From Rhynchospora pubera (Eukaryota; Streptophyta; Magnoliopsida; Poales; Cyperaceae): a stretch of DNA of 64,000 nt. Position numbers and translations under genes: made by a program. The stretch spans positions 176,461,955 to 176,525,954 of the forward strand of contig CM051462.1 in assembly GCA_028095005.1 (NCBI GenBank), given 5' to 3'. How positions within the stretch are numbered: the stretch's first letter is position 1; the number at the start of each line of letters is the position of its first letter. The notes below the pieces were generated by a model that had not been told where the DNA came from, made no database searches, and was given only the letters and a program-made list of their open reading frames with translations. Positions 35,853 to 48,200 of this stretch are shown here, piece after piece.

Positions 35853-36146
35853 GCAGTGGGAGAGAGAATACCACTGGGGCCCACAAAAATGAATAGGTAG
35901 GCGCTAACTTTCTTATATAGATCACCAATTTGTTTGACTCCGTTCACAAAGACTATAGTGGCAAATGAAGTGTCGTAATAAGGCTTGTAGCGGTAATAGA
36001 AGTGTCGCTATAAAATTGTGCTATAGCGGCAATACTAGTACTGCTATAACTGTGCTCTTATTTAAAAAAAAAAGTGCTGCTTTGCCATATTTAAAATTCT
36101 TGAGGATAGTTTTATCCTATATAAAATTTTTCCCTTTTAATCATAA

Positions 36147-36179
36147 CTAGGGTGATTCACACGTGACACGCCCGCACGT
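36147..36179 (-). mobile_element. Helitron 3' terminus candidate (minus orientation)
   Basis: A|CTAG on the plus strand, ten bases, then a short hairpin (36161-36179, stem ACGTG/CACGT). The stem is shorter than in the other candidates, so this is less sure. Confidence 0.4.
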
Positions 36180-36735
36180 GCACATTTCCATAAATTAGTC
36201 ATGGTTTACAGAAGATCTGACAGTTGGAGTTACATTTTTATCATTATAATATTCTGTGGCCTTTATTTTGCAATATTGTAACGTAGCGAGTATTATTCTT
36301 TACAAGTCTAATCCAATAATCCAATTTGACCTTCTACACCTTGCCCGCACCGCCGCACGCTATACTAGATCTGATAAAAAGCACTTTAGATCAACAGTAC
36401 CAAATATTTTGGCTTTTATGTATGTATATATATATAATATAATGTATGTATAGAAATGCTGGGAGTGGGAGATGCTCCGATAATTTTTTTTCCTTTCGTT
36501 TTTAAACTCCGTTGACTGGTACTTAACTTTCAGGTTTATGGTGAGAAGTAAAAAAAAAAAAAATGAGGCAGGGCATTCTAGGGTCTAGGCAGATGGAATT
36601 AGTCGATTAGATCTCCTGTCAGTAGAATATCGTTTTATTGATTTATTTACACTCCAACGGACAATAGATTTCAGGTCCAAATTATCGGTCACTTGTGATA
36701 AGCAAATTAACCTCGTAAAAAAATAATAATAAAAC
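36180..36735. other. Intergenic, no feature recognised
   Basis: AT-rich, with a small TA-rich microsatellite near 36425-36440. No open frame resembles a protein. Confidence 0.4.
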
Positions 36736-36739
36736 TTAT

Positions 36740-37485
36740 CAGTTTTTATACGGGTGATAAGGATCATCCCCGTATTTCATCATTCCCATCATCCCCAGCG
36801 ACACTTTATTAATAACAGACTCGTTTTCTAAAAATGGAAAAAATTCTCATCCCATCCAGCGATATCCCATCCCCTCTTTCCTTTTTGTTCCCTCTGTCCT
36901 TCTGTACACGTTTTTTAAAAATGAAAAAAATTCTCATCCTCATCTAGCGATATCTCATCCCCTCTTTCCTTTTTGTTCCCTTTGTCCCTCTGTTTTCCTC
37001 TCTCCCTCTCACATTAACTACAACTACAACAATTACTAATACTAACTACAACAGTTAGTATCCGAACTACAATATTTACTCATATTAACTTCAACAGTTA
37101 ATATCCGAACTACACTTACAACAATTACTAATACTAACTACAACAGTTAGTATTCGAACTACAACAATTACTCATATTAACTTCAACAGTTAGTATTCAA
37201 ACTACATCAATTAATCATATTAACTTCAATAGTTAGTATCCGAATTGCAATTGTTGAAGTTAATATAGTAACGGTTGAGGTTAATATATATAACTGTTGC
37301 AGTTATATATGCCAACTTCAACAATTTAAATATGCCAACTTCAAATATTACCTTCAATACTTAAATATGTCAACTTCAACCATTACGACATTAGCTTCAA
37401 CATTTATGAATATTAATTTCAACGGTTATGAAGTGTGTGAGAGGGGGAGGGGGGAGCGTACGCGGGAGGGGTGGGGGGGGGAACT
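36740..37485. mobile_element. Unclassified element with minisatellite, relative of 9625-10350
   Basis: It opens with GATAAGGATCATCCCCG, which resembles the inverse of the right end of the 9.6-kb copy. It contains a CT-rich part, a central minisatellite and a G-rich end (37437-37482). Within it a unit of about 85 bp (GTTTTCTAAAAATGG ... CCTTCTGTACAC) is tandemly duplicated at about 36823-36992. Confidence 0.45.
37010..37425. repeat. Minisatellite of ACTACAACAATTACTAATACTA units
   Basis: About ten degenerate units of 20-45 bp alternate AACTACAACAGTTAGTATCC with ACTACAACAATTACTCATAT, with an inverted stretch near 37255-37320. Confidence 0.85.
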
Positions 37486-37488
37486 TAC

Positions 37489-37642
37489 GGGACCATTTGG
37501 ATCGCTTAGGAATAAGAGGAATAGCCTCAGGCGAAAATTTATTCCTAATCATCCAAATTCTTCACAAAATTACACACTTTCTAATATTTTTTTGCCTACG
37601 AATATACTATTCCTCTTATTTCTAAGCGATCCAAACGGCCCC
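37489..37642. mobile_element. MITE with GGGACCATTTGGATCGCTTAG termini
   Basis: 154 bp. Terminal inverted repeats of about 35 bp are GGGACCATTTGGATCGCTTA on the left and GGGGCCGTTTGGATCGCTTA on the right (complement strand). TAC lies on both sides (37486-37488, 37643-37645). It belongs to the same broad group as 35560-35730 but has a different interior. Confidence 0.8.
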
Positions 37643-37645
37643 TAC

Positions 37646-38206
37646 AAGCTTTTTTCCCCCCTAACTCGAGCCAAAGCTAAATTTTATCCAAGAGTACTGA
37701 ATATGGTTCTTTAAAAGACTAAAAATTTAAAAATACGAGAGAACTGTTAAGAAGTTTCTTAAACCATTTTCCGAACTAATAACATATATATATATTTCAA
37801 ACAAATAACATATTTTAAACAATGTTTTTGTAATAGACGATAATAAGTGTCAAAAAAAAAAAATGAACGAATAAAAGAATCCGAGGTTCATCGTGGAATA
37901 TTTGGATGCCTTTTCTCTCATGAGTTGCGTTTTCTTCTACAATTATACTACAATAAAGAAATATAAAACAATAGAAGAATTCACTTCGTTTACTTCAGAA
38001 ATGAAAAAAAAGCAAGAAAGAGAAAATTCACGTATCTAGCCACACGCCACAGGGAAATCAAACACTGCCCATACTTCAATCAACTAAACAACTCTATGTT
38101 AGAACCTCATACAAGGCAAATCAACTAAGAAATGTTCCATTTGCCAGCAATACAAGCAATCCTGGCACAACAATTAATGGTTTCTTTTTCTCGTTCTAAT
38201 TCCTCA
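37646..38206. other. Upstream region of the receptor-kinase pseudogene
   Basis: AT-rich sequence with no bounded element. A promoter is expected here, but no core element can be assigned with confidence. Confidence 0.35.
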
Positions 38207-41200
38207 ATGATCTCTCCTTTTCTCTGGATACTATCCTGTCTGAGTATCCTCTCCCATGCTACTGCCACAGACACATTAAAATCAGGCCAATCTCTATTTC
38301 AGTCCAGGGAATTCTTCAAACCAGTATGTAGCTATCTGGTACCACAACATCTCCAAGTCCAGGGAATTCTTCAATCGTGGAAGTCCTATTCCGCCATCCT
38401 CATGTGCTTTCCTGGTGCTCACTAATGCAGGAAACCTGGAAATTAATTCTGAAAGTGCAAATGGAAATGGTAACTACGATTAGAAATTAGTTCTCATTCA
38501 AACTTGTTCAGTACAGTTTGATCTATAACACATTCCCAGCTTTAACATAAAAAGTTCTGGTTTAACTTTGTTTTGAAATAATATGTGGCTTTTTGAATTA
38601 ACCTCTTGTTCTCTTAATTTTCCAATTACAACATTTACTTTTGCTTAACAGTGAACAATTAATACTTGAGATCCATGACAGTTACAATATGGTCCACCAA
38701 TACTTCATCTCTGAACACTACAATGTTGCAACTGTCTGACGAAGGCAACCTCATCCTTCAAGCCAGTCAAAACAGAGTCCTCTGGCAGAGCTTCGACCAA
38801 CCAGAGAACACATTCATTCAAGGGATGCACATGGGGATCAATACCAGAACTGGTGCACGCCAGCTATACACTTGCTGGCGCAGAGCAGATGACCCTACAC
38901 CAGGTAACCAACCGATCGTATGTTTTAATACGATTGATATTGCTTAAGGCATTGATCTTTATTGTTTAAGTACCGAAATCTGACTAACTGGGGGCACAAA
39001 TATGGTTTTTCGTGTCAACATTATTTCTTTCCGTCTCTTTTACAACGCTTATATTTGATGTTGGATATACAGAACCAACAACTTTGTGAAAGTGCATAGC
39101 CTGTTATTTAGAATCAGAGATTATTATTTATGGCCATCAGCAGCAATTTCTTCTGTATGCAAGATTTATAATTAATTATCATTACCGTTTCATGTTCCCA
39201 AATTTATTCTCTACCTCGACAGTTGTAGTACATAATCTACCAGTACACTGTTCTTTACATTATGCATAAACATGGACTTCCACCATTTACCTGGCTAAAT
39301 TTTTACTTTCATAACATTGTGGGGTACAGGTAATTTTTCGTTGGGCCTTGACCCTTCTGGGTCAACCCAGGTATTCATTTGGAAGGATTATACAGTAAAA
39401 TACTGGCGGTCTGGTGAATGGAATGGTGCATCCAATTTCATTGGAATCCCATGGGTACCTCTCTACTCAAAAGGTTTTAACTTTGTGACAGACAATGACC
39501 AAAAATATTACACATTTACGGCCATAAATGACTCTTTGGCACGTTTTGTACTGCACTGGAATGGTACTTTCTCAAGCTACATGTATACCGGAAGCTCCCA
39601 TGGATGGGATGGTTTATGGCACCAGCCAGTGAAGCAGTGCGAGATCTATAATGCCTGTGGGCCCAGCGGACTGTGCAGAAATAATGGTAATTTGGCATCA
39701 TGTAGATGTCTGGATGGCTACCAGCCGAAATCAGCTCACAATTGGAGGGCCGGCAACTGGTCAGGTGGATGTGTAAGGCAGGCACCCTTGCAATGCCAAG
39801 CAGACAAAAAGCAGAGTGAATACAAAAGGCTACCAGGTACAATCAATTTATCCAAATATATTATTAGATTGAATGCATGTTTCATATGACTGTATGTGCA
39901 AATGAGGAATGTGATGGGCATGGCTTCAGACCACATATTAGCATATGGGGTTGTGAACAAAAACTTGTTATTATTATATTGGTATTTGTGATATTACCAT
40001 CTACCTAGTATGGTATTTCCTTCTGTCGAAAGGGTTCAGCTTTTTTTCTTTTGAAAGATCTGCTGTGGTAGTGGTCAAACTGTTTCTGCATTATTGTTTT
40101 TCTCCTTGACTCAAATGAATAATAATACGGTTTTCATATTAAATGGATATTAAGACAAATTGTATGCACAATTGAACATGAACAAAGTATTTTATTGCTT
40201 TAAGAAAAAGATGTTCTTATATCAGAATTCATCTATTACAATATCCTTTAATCTTAATAGGAATGAAGCTTCCAGATCACGCAGTACGGACATCAGACAT
40301 TGGAGATTCTGATGCTTGCAAGAGTTACTGTTCAAGCAATTGCTCATGCAATGCTTATGCCTATGTGACCACAGTCGGGTGTATGATGTGGAGTGGTGAC
40401 CTCATAGATATTTACCATTTTGATAATGGGGGTTATGATTTTTATGTAAAGGTGCCTCAGGGTAAATTCTGTATATTTAGTATATTATCAGTAATGAACT
40501 TCTTCTAATAATCAGAAAACTGCTATTGTTACTAGAACAGTATCTGGTTTTGTAGTGTTCCTTTTGGTTGCATCTATCTTCCTATGGAAGCAGTTCAGGT
40601 TCTGTTCAGGGCCCAAAGGTGATAATATCTCTATATACATGCTTATTGTGTGAGTTTTACTTTCTAATTTCAAATCAGGAACAACACTCTGTGGATACCA
40701 TTTCTTTTATTCATTTAATGCTCCCTAACATGAGGATCAATGAGCCTTGCACAGGTTGCTTAAGTAGTTCCCATAGATCAAAAGAAGCAACTCGAGCATT
40801 TCTAAGGAGCAAACAAGATTTCAACAAACAGAGCCAATCTGCAGATGAAATAGAACATATAAATGACTCTGAGCTGCAATTATTTACTTTCGATTGCCTT
40901 GTTGCAGCTACAAGTAATTTTTGCAGATCAAACAAACTTGGAGAAGGAGGATTTGGACGAGTGTACAAGGTTTGTTCTCAGTATATTAATTTCTCACACT
41001 ATGTGAATTCATGTTAAGGTAGAACTTTACATTTGGTAATTGGTATCATTCCAGTATAAGCTAGAAGCATAGCAATAACTATATAAACAAACTATATATA
41101 TACTATGGTGCACCACAACTAATCAAACTCTCTCTCTCTACACACACACGCACACACACATAGCTTGTGAACTATTTGCATATTAGTATTAAAATCATAA

Positions 41201-43384
41201 AATGTAATATAAGCTTCAAAACTTTGTTCATGGTTTGCACAAAAAAAAAAGTGTAAAAATGAATGTCTGTGGAAAAGAAGAAACTTTAACAAGCATAATA
41301 GGAAATCCTAGAGGAGAAAAAAAAAAAACTAAGTAATCATCTTAAGATCCACCTGCCAAAGCATCTGATAACTAATTGCTGGATGCCCTGCACTGTTGTG
41401 TACACTGACCATCAAAGGCCTGCCAATTGCGTACATTCCTTATGCATTTTCTACAAACTGCTATAGAAAATATATGGGAAGAGATCCTGATGTAGATAGA
41501 AAGGAACATATCATAATCTGTATCAATCACAGCTTGCCAGAGCAAGTATCATACAACTTCCAGGAAAATGAGATGATTTCTTATTGTGTCATTAATGTTT
41601 CATTATTATGAACTTATTTTGAATACAGGGCAAATTGCGAGGTGTAGAAGAAATAGCATTTAAACGGCTATCTGCTACTTCAAGACAAGGAATTGAAGAG
41701 TTCAAAAATGAAGTTGTACTTATCGCAAAGCTACAGCACCGCAACCTTGTTAGACTTTTAGGCTGTTGCATCCAACAAGAGAAGTTACTGATCTATGAGT
41801 ATCTACCCAACAATAGCTTGGATGCTTTTCTCTTTGGTGCAACTTTTCCCATTAATTCATTAATCTTTTGTTCAGACTATCACATAATTTAATAACATAC
41901 ACAGAATCATTCACAAAACACAAAATAGAAGAAAATAAGGTTAAATATGCATATAAATAGATTAACAAATGGAAAAAGGAAAAAGCACACAATTCAAGAA
42001 AATATTAATTACAGGATATAGAAACCAAACAAGTTCACATAATCAATCAGTGCAGTGTAGCATGTTCTTAACTTACATATGTTTAACTTTTGACTTGTTA
42101 ACAGATAGCTTACAATAAACCATACTGTGCATTACTTATATTTAAGTTACATCTTCAAACCATGACTTATTTGGCTTGGTCTTTCCACATATATGATAAT
42201 AAACTGGTAAATCAGATCTTGATGCCAATTTATCAAAAAAAAAAAATACTAAACTACTGGAATCAAATGTTGGTGCCAAATGATAATAAAATTTTGTAGT
42301 AACACTGATCTGTCCTTCATTTACATGTATATATAGATCCTTCCAATAGGGGATTATTAGATTGGAGAAAAAGGTTCAAGATAATAGAAGGGATTGCAAG
42401 AGGGCTTCTATACCTCCACCGCGATTCAAGACTACGTGTAGTGCACTGTGATTTGAAGGCCAGCAACATTCTGCTAGACAATGATATGGATCCAAAAATA
42501 TCTGACTTTGGCATGACACGAATTTTTGGTGGAGACCAGAATCAACATAACACGATTCATGTTGTCGGTACATTGTAAGTGTTCTGATTTTGTAGTATAA
42601 AAAAATTTCCATCCAAAGATTTGAATCCCAGGTTAACTCACATAAAAATGAGATCCTAACTGGTAAGTTTTGAAGCTTGAAAATCTAACAAAATAATAAA
42701 ATTTTATGTTGGACTTTTAGTGGCTACATGGCTCCAGAGTATGCAATGGAAGGCATTTTCTCGGTGAAGTCAGATGTTTATAGCTTTGGCATTCTGCTTT
42801 TGGAGATAATAACGGGAAAGAAGAATAGCAGCTTTCATAATAAAGAAGACTCTCTAAACATTGTTGGATATGTAAGCATTACTAACCCAATTAATATTTT
42901 AAAATTTGCAAAAAAAAGGTGAAATTAAGAGAGCAATTACGTGAATGGAGCTGGAACCTTGCACAATTAAGACTGTGGAAAGAGAATTAATCAAAGCACT
43001 CACATCAAACCAAATTCCACCACTAAACTAAACTGAACTTGATCTATACTTCAAGTAATATTTTTCATAGTACAGGCTTACAAAAAGTGGCAGGAAGGCA
43101 ACACCGACAGCCTAATTGATCCTACAATAAGAGAACCATGCTGCCTTCCACAGGTGCTCTGATGCCTACATGTTGCGTTATTATGTGTGCAAGACCTTGC
43201 ACAAGATCGGCCTGAGATTCCATCAGTAATAAGTATGATCCTAACTGAAAGCACTAACTTGCCTGTACCAAGGCAACCTACTTTTACAGTTCAAGGATAT
43301 TCTTGTGACAACTGTGCCTCGAAGAGAAATGCTGAAATGATATCCGAGTGTGGGGTTACCATTACAAGTCTTCAAGGAAGATAG
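38207..43384 (+). pseudogene. G-type lectin S-receptor-like Ser/Thr kinase pseudogene
   Basis: Exons by splice signals are about 38207-38469, 38682-38903, 39330-39836, 40261-40461, 40516-40618, 40755-40969, 41629-41836, 42337-42574, 42721-42871 and 43076-43384. Domains in order: signal peptide (MISPFLWILSCLSILSHA), damaged B-lectin, S-locus glycoprotein domain (WRSGEWNG), EGF/PAN cysteines (CKSYCSSNCSCNAYAY), one membrane helix, kinase with GEGGFGRVYK, AFKRL lysine, VVHCDLKASN, DFG and MAPEY. Intact members sit in the plasma membrane and signal from an extracellular ligand. Lesions: the lectin start jumps from SGQSL out of frame to FSPGNSS, losing about 19 residues; the membrane exon joins one base out of phase; and TGA at 43160-43162 stands where CGA (Arg) is expected, cutting off the end of the kinase. 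The HRD arginine is Cys. Exon structure remains clear, so inactivation is fairly recent. Confidence 0.9.
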
Positions 43385-43850
43385 CATTGGCATTGTGAAC
43401 ATGTTGTACCAACTCTTAGAATTTGGTTTCACATTCGAAACTAAATTAAGTCTGATATACTAACATAACTAACATATGAACAAAACATGGAAGCTTATTC
43501 TTCAGTTGGTAAATTCTCATTGAACATGTAATTTTTTGTTTCATTTCATTATATGATATTTGATAGTCATCATCATCATTGCTATTACAATTATTTTGTT
43601 GCTTTATACTTTTCATTTTTTTTTGTCAATTTTCTTTATGAGAAAAAAACTAAAACTGGTAAAATTCGTTCAGATTGAGATAAAAGTCCCTCTAATACTT
43701 CCAATTTTGGTTTTTCGTTGGTTTCTGATTCAAAAATGTCCGACATCATGGTATTCAATTTGGAAATTTGACTTGGTTGGATTTTGAATGTTAGACATTC
43801 AAGAGTGCAGGAGTCGACTAGTCCCATCACAAACCAATGACAGGCGAGGT
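43385..43850. other. 3' flank of the kinase pseudogene
   Basis: No gene. This stretch lies between the pseudogene stop and the 193-bp tandem duplication. Confidence 0.4.
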
Positions 43851-44206
43851 CCACAATTTCACAATTACTGATTCCGCCAGAAAACAAGACACTGAGAATT
43901 GGACATAACTAATAGGGAGGGTTGGGCCTGACAGTTGTTTAATCAGGCTCTGCTTACACAAGGTGGTACGTGCAGTTGTATACGTAATAAGAGTTTGTCA
44001 ATTTGTGTAATCGGCGCAGACTGCCTTAAATCAATTGTGGAATCCACAATTTCACAACTACTGATTCCGCCAGTAAACAAGACACTGAGAATTGGACACA
44101 ATGCCAATGCAATAAGGTGGGACTAAAAGGGAGGGTTGGGACTGACAGTTGTTTAATCAGGCTTTCCTTACATAAGGTGGTACGTTCAGTTGTATACATG
44201 TAATAA
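43851..44206 (+). repeat. Tandem duplication of a 193-bp segment
   Basis: CCACAATTTCACAA starts at 43851 and again at 44044. The two copies share CTGATTCCGCCAG, AGGGAGGGTTGGG and GTTTAATCAGGCT. The end of the second copy, with TTTGTGTAATCGGCGCAGAC, is displaced to about 55603-55650 on the far side of the inserted transposons, so copy 1 acts as an empty-site reference. Confidence 0.88.
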
Positions 44207-44207
44207 C

Positions 44208-44537
44208 GGCTCGTTTGGATGGTATGGTAATAAGGAAGGAATAATGATTTTAGGAAGAAAATATTGGAAAGAGTGTAATTTTGGGAAGGGTGGGAAAAAA
44301 CTATTCCTAGGAAGAAGAAATGTTGTTTGGATGGTGAGTTAGGAATAAGCAAATTAATATTAATTTAAGTAAATTATTAAAATTTATTATTTTAATGTTA
44401 AATAAAGTACTAATTAAAGAGCACACAAAATTTCATTTAGCTATTAGTATTTAGCTAATTTTGTTGAAATTATATATATATAATTGTTGGAAGAAGATAT
44501 CCCTAGGAAGAAGATATTCCTAGGAAAAAGCTATTAT
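44208..44537. mobile_element. MITE-like element, left part (split by CACTA)
   Basis: It begins GGCTCGTTTGGATGG, a TIR-like start related to the MITEs at 35.6 and 37.5 kb, and includes repeats of AGGAAGAAGATATTCCTA. The matching right end (CTTATTCCTAAGCAATCCAA) is at about 55550-55573. Its exact borders and target duplication are unclear. Confidence 0.5.
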
Positions 44538-44549
44538 CACTACGCGAAA

Positions 44550-45030
44550 TTTCGACTTCTGTAACGGTTAATAAAAGGCATTTGTAACGGTACACGTAAC
44601 GTTACAGTAGCCCCCGTTACAGAATGTCTAATAACCGTTACAGATCTATAACGGTTATTATCTAATAACCGTTACAGAAGAATGGCTTCTGTAACGGTTA
44701 TTATCTAATAACCGTTATGGTATAGTGGACGGAAAATGTGGTTACGGTTTTATTGAGAACATTTGTAACGGTTAATAGATAACAACCGTTACAGAAGACT
44801 GGCTTCTATAACGGTTGTTATATAATAACCGTTATCCTATTATTGACGGAAATACATTTTTACTATTTTTTTAGATCCAGTGTAACGGTTATAATCTAAT
44901 AACCGTTACAGAATCCAGTCTTTTGTAACGGTTATTAAGGAATAACCGTTACAGATATTGTTGATATAAAAGAAATGAAATTATGAATTCTGTAACGGTT
45001 ATTCCTTAATAACCGTTACAAAAGACCTTC
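44550..45030. promoter_or_regulatory. Left subterminal repeat zone of CACTA
   Basis: About fifteen copies of TGTAACGGTTAT or its complement occur, often as facing pairs that form palindromes. Subterminal repeats of this kind bind the TNPA-type protein in En/Spm. That role here is inference from the family. Confidence 0.85.
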
Positions 45031-45276
45031 TTTTTTTTTTTGAATTTGGCATGTTTTATTGGCTAGCCCAGTTTTGCTAGCCGAATTGGTACCAAATTGG
45101 TACCCAATTTACATTATACAATCCAACATGCAGCAGACAAACATATATCATGCATATATCAGATGTCACATATATATACCAAGCACAAAACATATATCAA
45201 TACATATATCAATATGTAGCAAAAATTAACAAAGTAACTATACATAGAGTTAACACCAAATCAAGTCAAAATTTTT

Positions 45277-48200
45277 CTAAAATAATACCCCATACATGAA
45301 GTCCATAACCTCCGAAACGACTGCATCAACGTCTTCGTTTTTATATGGTTGTCCAACCGGCTCGATATACTGCAATTTGATCATTAACAATTGATAAAGT
45401 CAAATAATTTTGTAAACCCTAAGCCCTAAACCAATAAAAATATAAAATCCTAAAATAATAAATCGGCTTAACATTACCTCAGGGAATTCTCCGACCGTAG
45501 TCCAACTACTTAATATCGCCCTCATGTTGAGCATTGTGAAATATCCACACTCTGTGCCGCCCCTTTGTATCGGTCCCTAATTAAGATTTCAACAAAAGAA
45601 ACACAATCTTTTTTAGTTAATTTCAATTTCACAAACAAATAATATCTTAAACTGATAAGTTCTGTACCTTAATTCGGTACCAATCAAATCCTGTTCTGCT
45701 CTTTTGGCTATATCTTCCGGCTTCCACTAAATACCGCTTGTATACCCTGCATGCAATATTATTTAAAACAACAAAATCTAATATTTTTTAATTTGAAAAA
45801 TCTCATCATGCTTTAACTTAATTCAGAAATGAAAACTTACGAAGATATGAATGGCTTAATATATAACTTTGGATTCTTGCGTTCCAGAGAATCAACAAAG
45901 TGAACGGTGCGTTTCTCGACATTAATAACAAGGACAACCCAATGAAACCTGTAATTAATAGAGATTTATTATTTTGGTGGAATTAAAGGAAACTACAAAA
46001 TTCTTTCATTAGTAGCCATATTGGTTATATTTCTTACTGCTGATTATACGGCAAAACAAGATAGGAGGATGGATTCTCCATGAATGCTCTCGTTAGGTAA
46101 TTCACCGCACCGAGTTCTTCGTGTTTGAACTTCCACTCAGCCAATAACTCTGGATCCAGTACGGTGATGCTCTTGGAGAACTCATTCTCTTCTTGCCTTG
46201 TTGAAAGTTCTTCCATCCAAAACCTGCAAACATGGATATCAAAGTTCAACAATTTCAATTTTGAATGAATTGAATGAAGAAAAAAATAAACATTAAAGTT
46301 GAAAAATTCAAACCAGCAGTAAAATTTCACAATCGATTGAGATAGCTCCTCCCTTTTAAAACATTCGACAATATCCTCGACATTAACGTTGAACTTAACA
46401 TCGCCACCGTGCGTACCCCAAGGATTGCAATTAGGCAGCTCAAAGTTCATCTCTTCTTCTGGTTGGAGCATCAACAGTCTGTATACTGCTTGTTCGGATG
46501 GGCTCAGCCTGTCAATAATATCCTTAGGGAGGAGTGAATCACGAGTAACAAACGACCCCGCACTTGGGACCTTTGGACTCTCCTCCACATTCTTCGCCGC
46601 CTCCTTCGCCTTTGCCTTCTTTTTGGCCGGCTTCTTTTTGGTCAAACTCTGCATTCAATGACATCATATTAATAAGTCATTAGGAGAAATGTATGAAACA
46701 GATTGTCATAATTAAATAAAACGATACCTTGTGGCCTATGTCCACCAAAAATGACGGCCATGGGAATCGGCCCCCTATATTATTTCCCAATAGCTCATCT
46801 GACCTACCAGGGACTTGCCATTCACGAAATTCATCGCCTACTCGGAGAAGATGGACATACAATTGTTGATCAGTTAGAGGCACGCCGTGTACGATCTGAC
46901 CAACAACACTCGGAATAATATTTCCTTCAGCCACCTTAATCCTCTGGTTGTTGTGATCAAGAGAAAAGAGATCGCACGGCATTTCTTCCTGAAATTCAGT
47001 TCAATCAGAAACTCTAATGCTGCCAAAAATAAATATAAAGAGAAAAGAGAAAAATGATCAATATGAACCTGAACAACGCTTCTCGGATCCGGAGGCATAT
47101 AGCTTGAGGCAACCGTTCGGAATAACTCTTCGTTTGGCATTCCTGAGTCTACCTCAGCTTCAACGAATGGCTGATACGGCGTCACAAATTGCTGTGGTGC
47201 TTGAATCTGCAATCCGCTACTGGCCAACCATTGTTTCACGTCCTGAAAATTATGAAGCAACTGGATAATGAAGAATAGTTTTCATTCATTTTGATTACAT
47301 TTTGATTATCAAAAAGGATTACCTGAAAAGCTTGTTGTCTCGCCGCATTCATTATCTCCTCAGAGTGAATCAAGTCCCTTTTGGTTTTCTCAGCGGCTTC
47401 AGCTGCGACCCTGCTCATCAATTCTTCAATCTGGTCTGGTGCCATCCATCCTTCATGCGCATCCTTTCTAGATTTTCTTTTATACACATCTTCCTTCTTG
47501 GTCCATAAAGGATATTCCCTGATTCTTCCTGGATGTTCCGGCCTGTCAACCGCCCGATTTAAGACTTCTTGTTCCGGTATTGACCCGGAATTGATTTCAC
47601 CAGACATGGCACTCAACCGACTGAATGCCTCAATAGTCGACGAATCAGAGCTATGGAACGTGTAAGTATCTAACAAGCAACAAACAAATCTTATTAATAA
47701 TCACAAAACAGAATTTGAAGTTAGCATATATAACAAGTCTTTACATGTGTAAGTACCTTTATCCTTCGTAGCCACAGTCCTTCCCATGAAATACCTTTGA
47801 CTCCTCGGTTCCAAATCGCCGATGGTAATGCTCGTGGAACCGGCCCCTTCAGAATCTCCTGGTATGACAATCTTGTCTGTAGGTTTCCATGAACCTTTTT
47901 TTCCTCTATAGCCAGTGGAACCCATCCTATGAGGCTCTTTCCATTTCTTTCTCAACTCTTTCGCTTTGTTGCTCTTTTGTACAAAATCTGCACCCGTCCT
48001 TTTGTTGAAAAATTCTTCCCATTCCTTTTGTGAGATTGGGTGTTTATCGCATGGATTTTTTGGATTGTTTGGATCGGCATTTGTGATGTACTCCTCAGCA
48101 ATCCTACTTCTATAACCCCTGTGACTTATGCCCATCGCTTTGAGAGTATTGTTCATGGCTTTATCATCTTCGATGTTGAACATTTTCTCAAACATAACGA

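Larger units (their letters stand above)
35366..36140 (-). repeat. Dispersed repeat family, copy B
   Basis: Inverse-orientation relative of 17246-17585. It has the same GGTATTCTCTC/GAGAGAATACC segment, the same 37-bp-type TAGCGGCAATACTAG units and the same outer ends (TATAATAGTGAAAGG and CTTTTAATCA). It is interrupted by a poly(A)-tailed insertion at 35389-35852. Confidence 0.6.

Noticed and set aside
45410..45440. Telomere-like CCCTAAACC words
   Set aside because: Only two degenerate units within an intron of the CACTA protease gene. Not a telomere or telomeric insertion.
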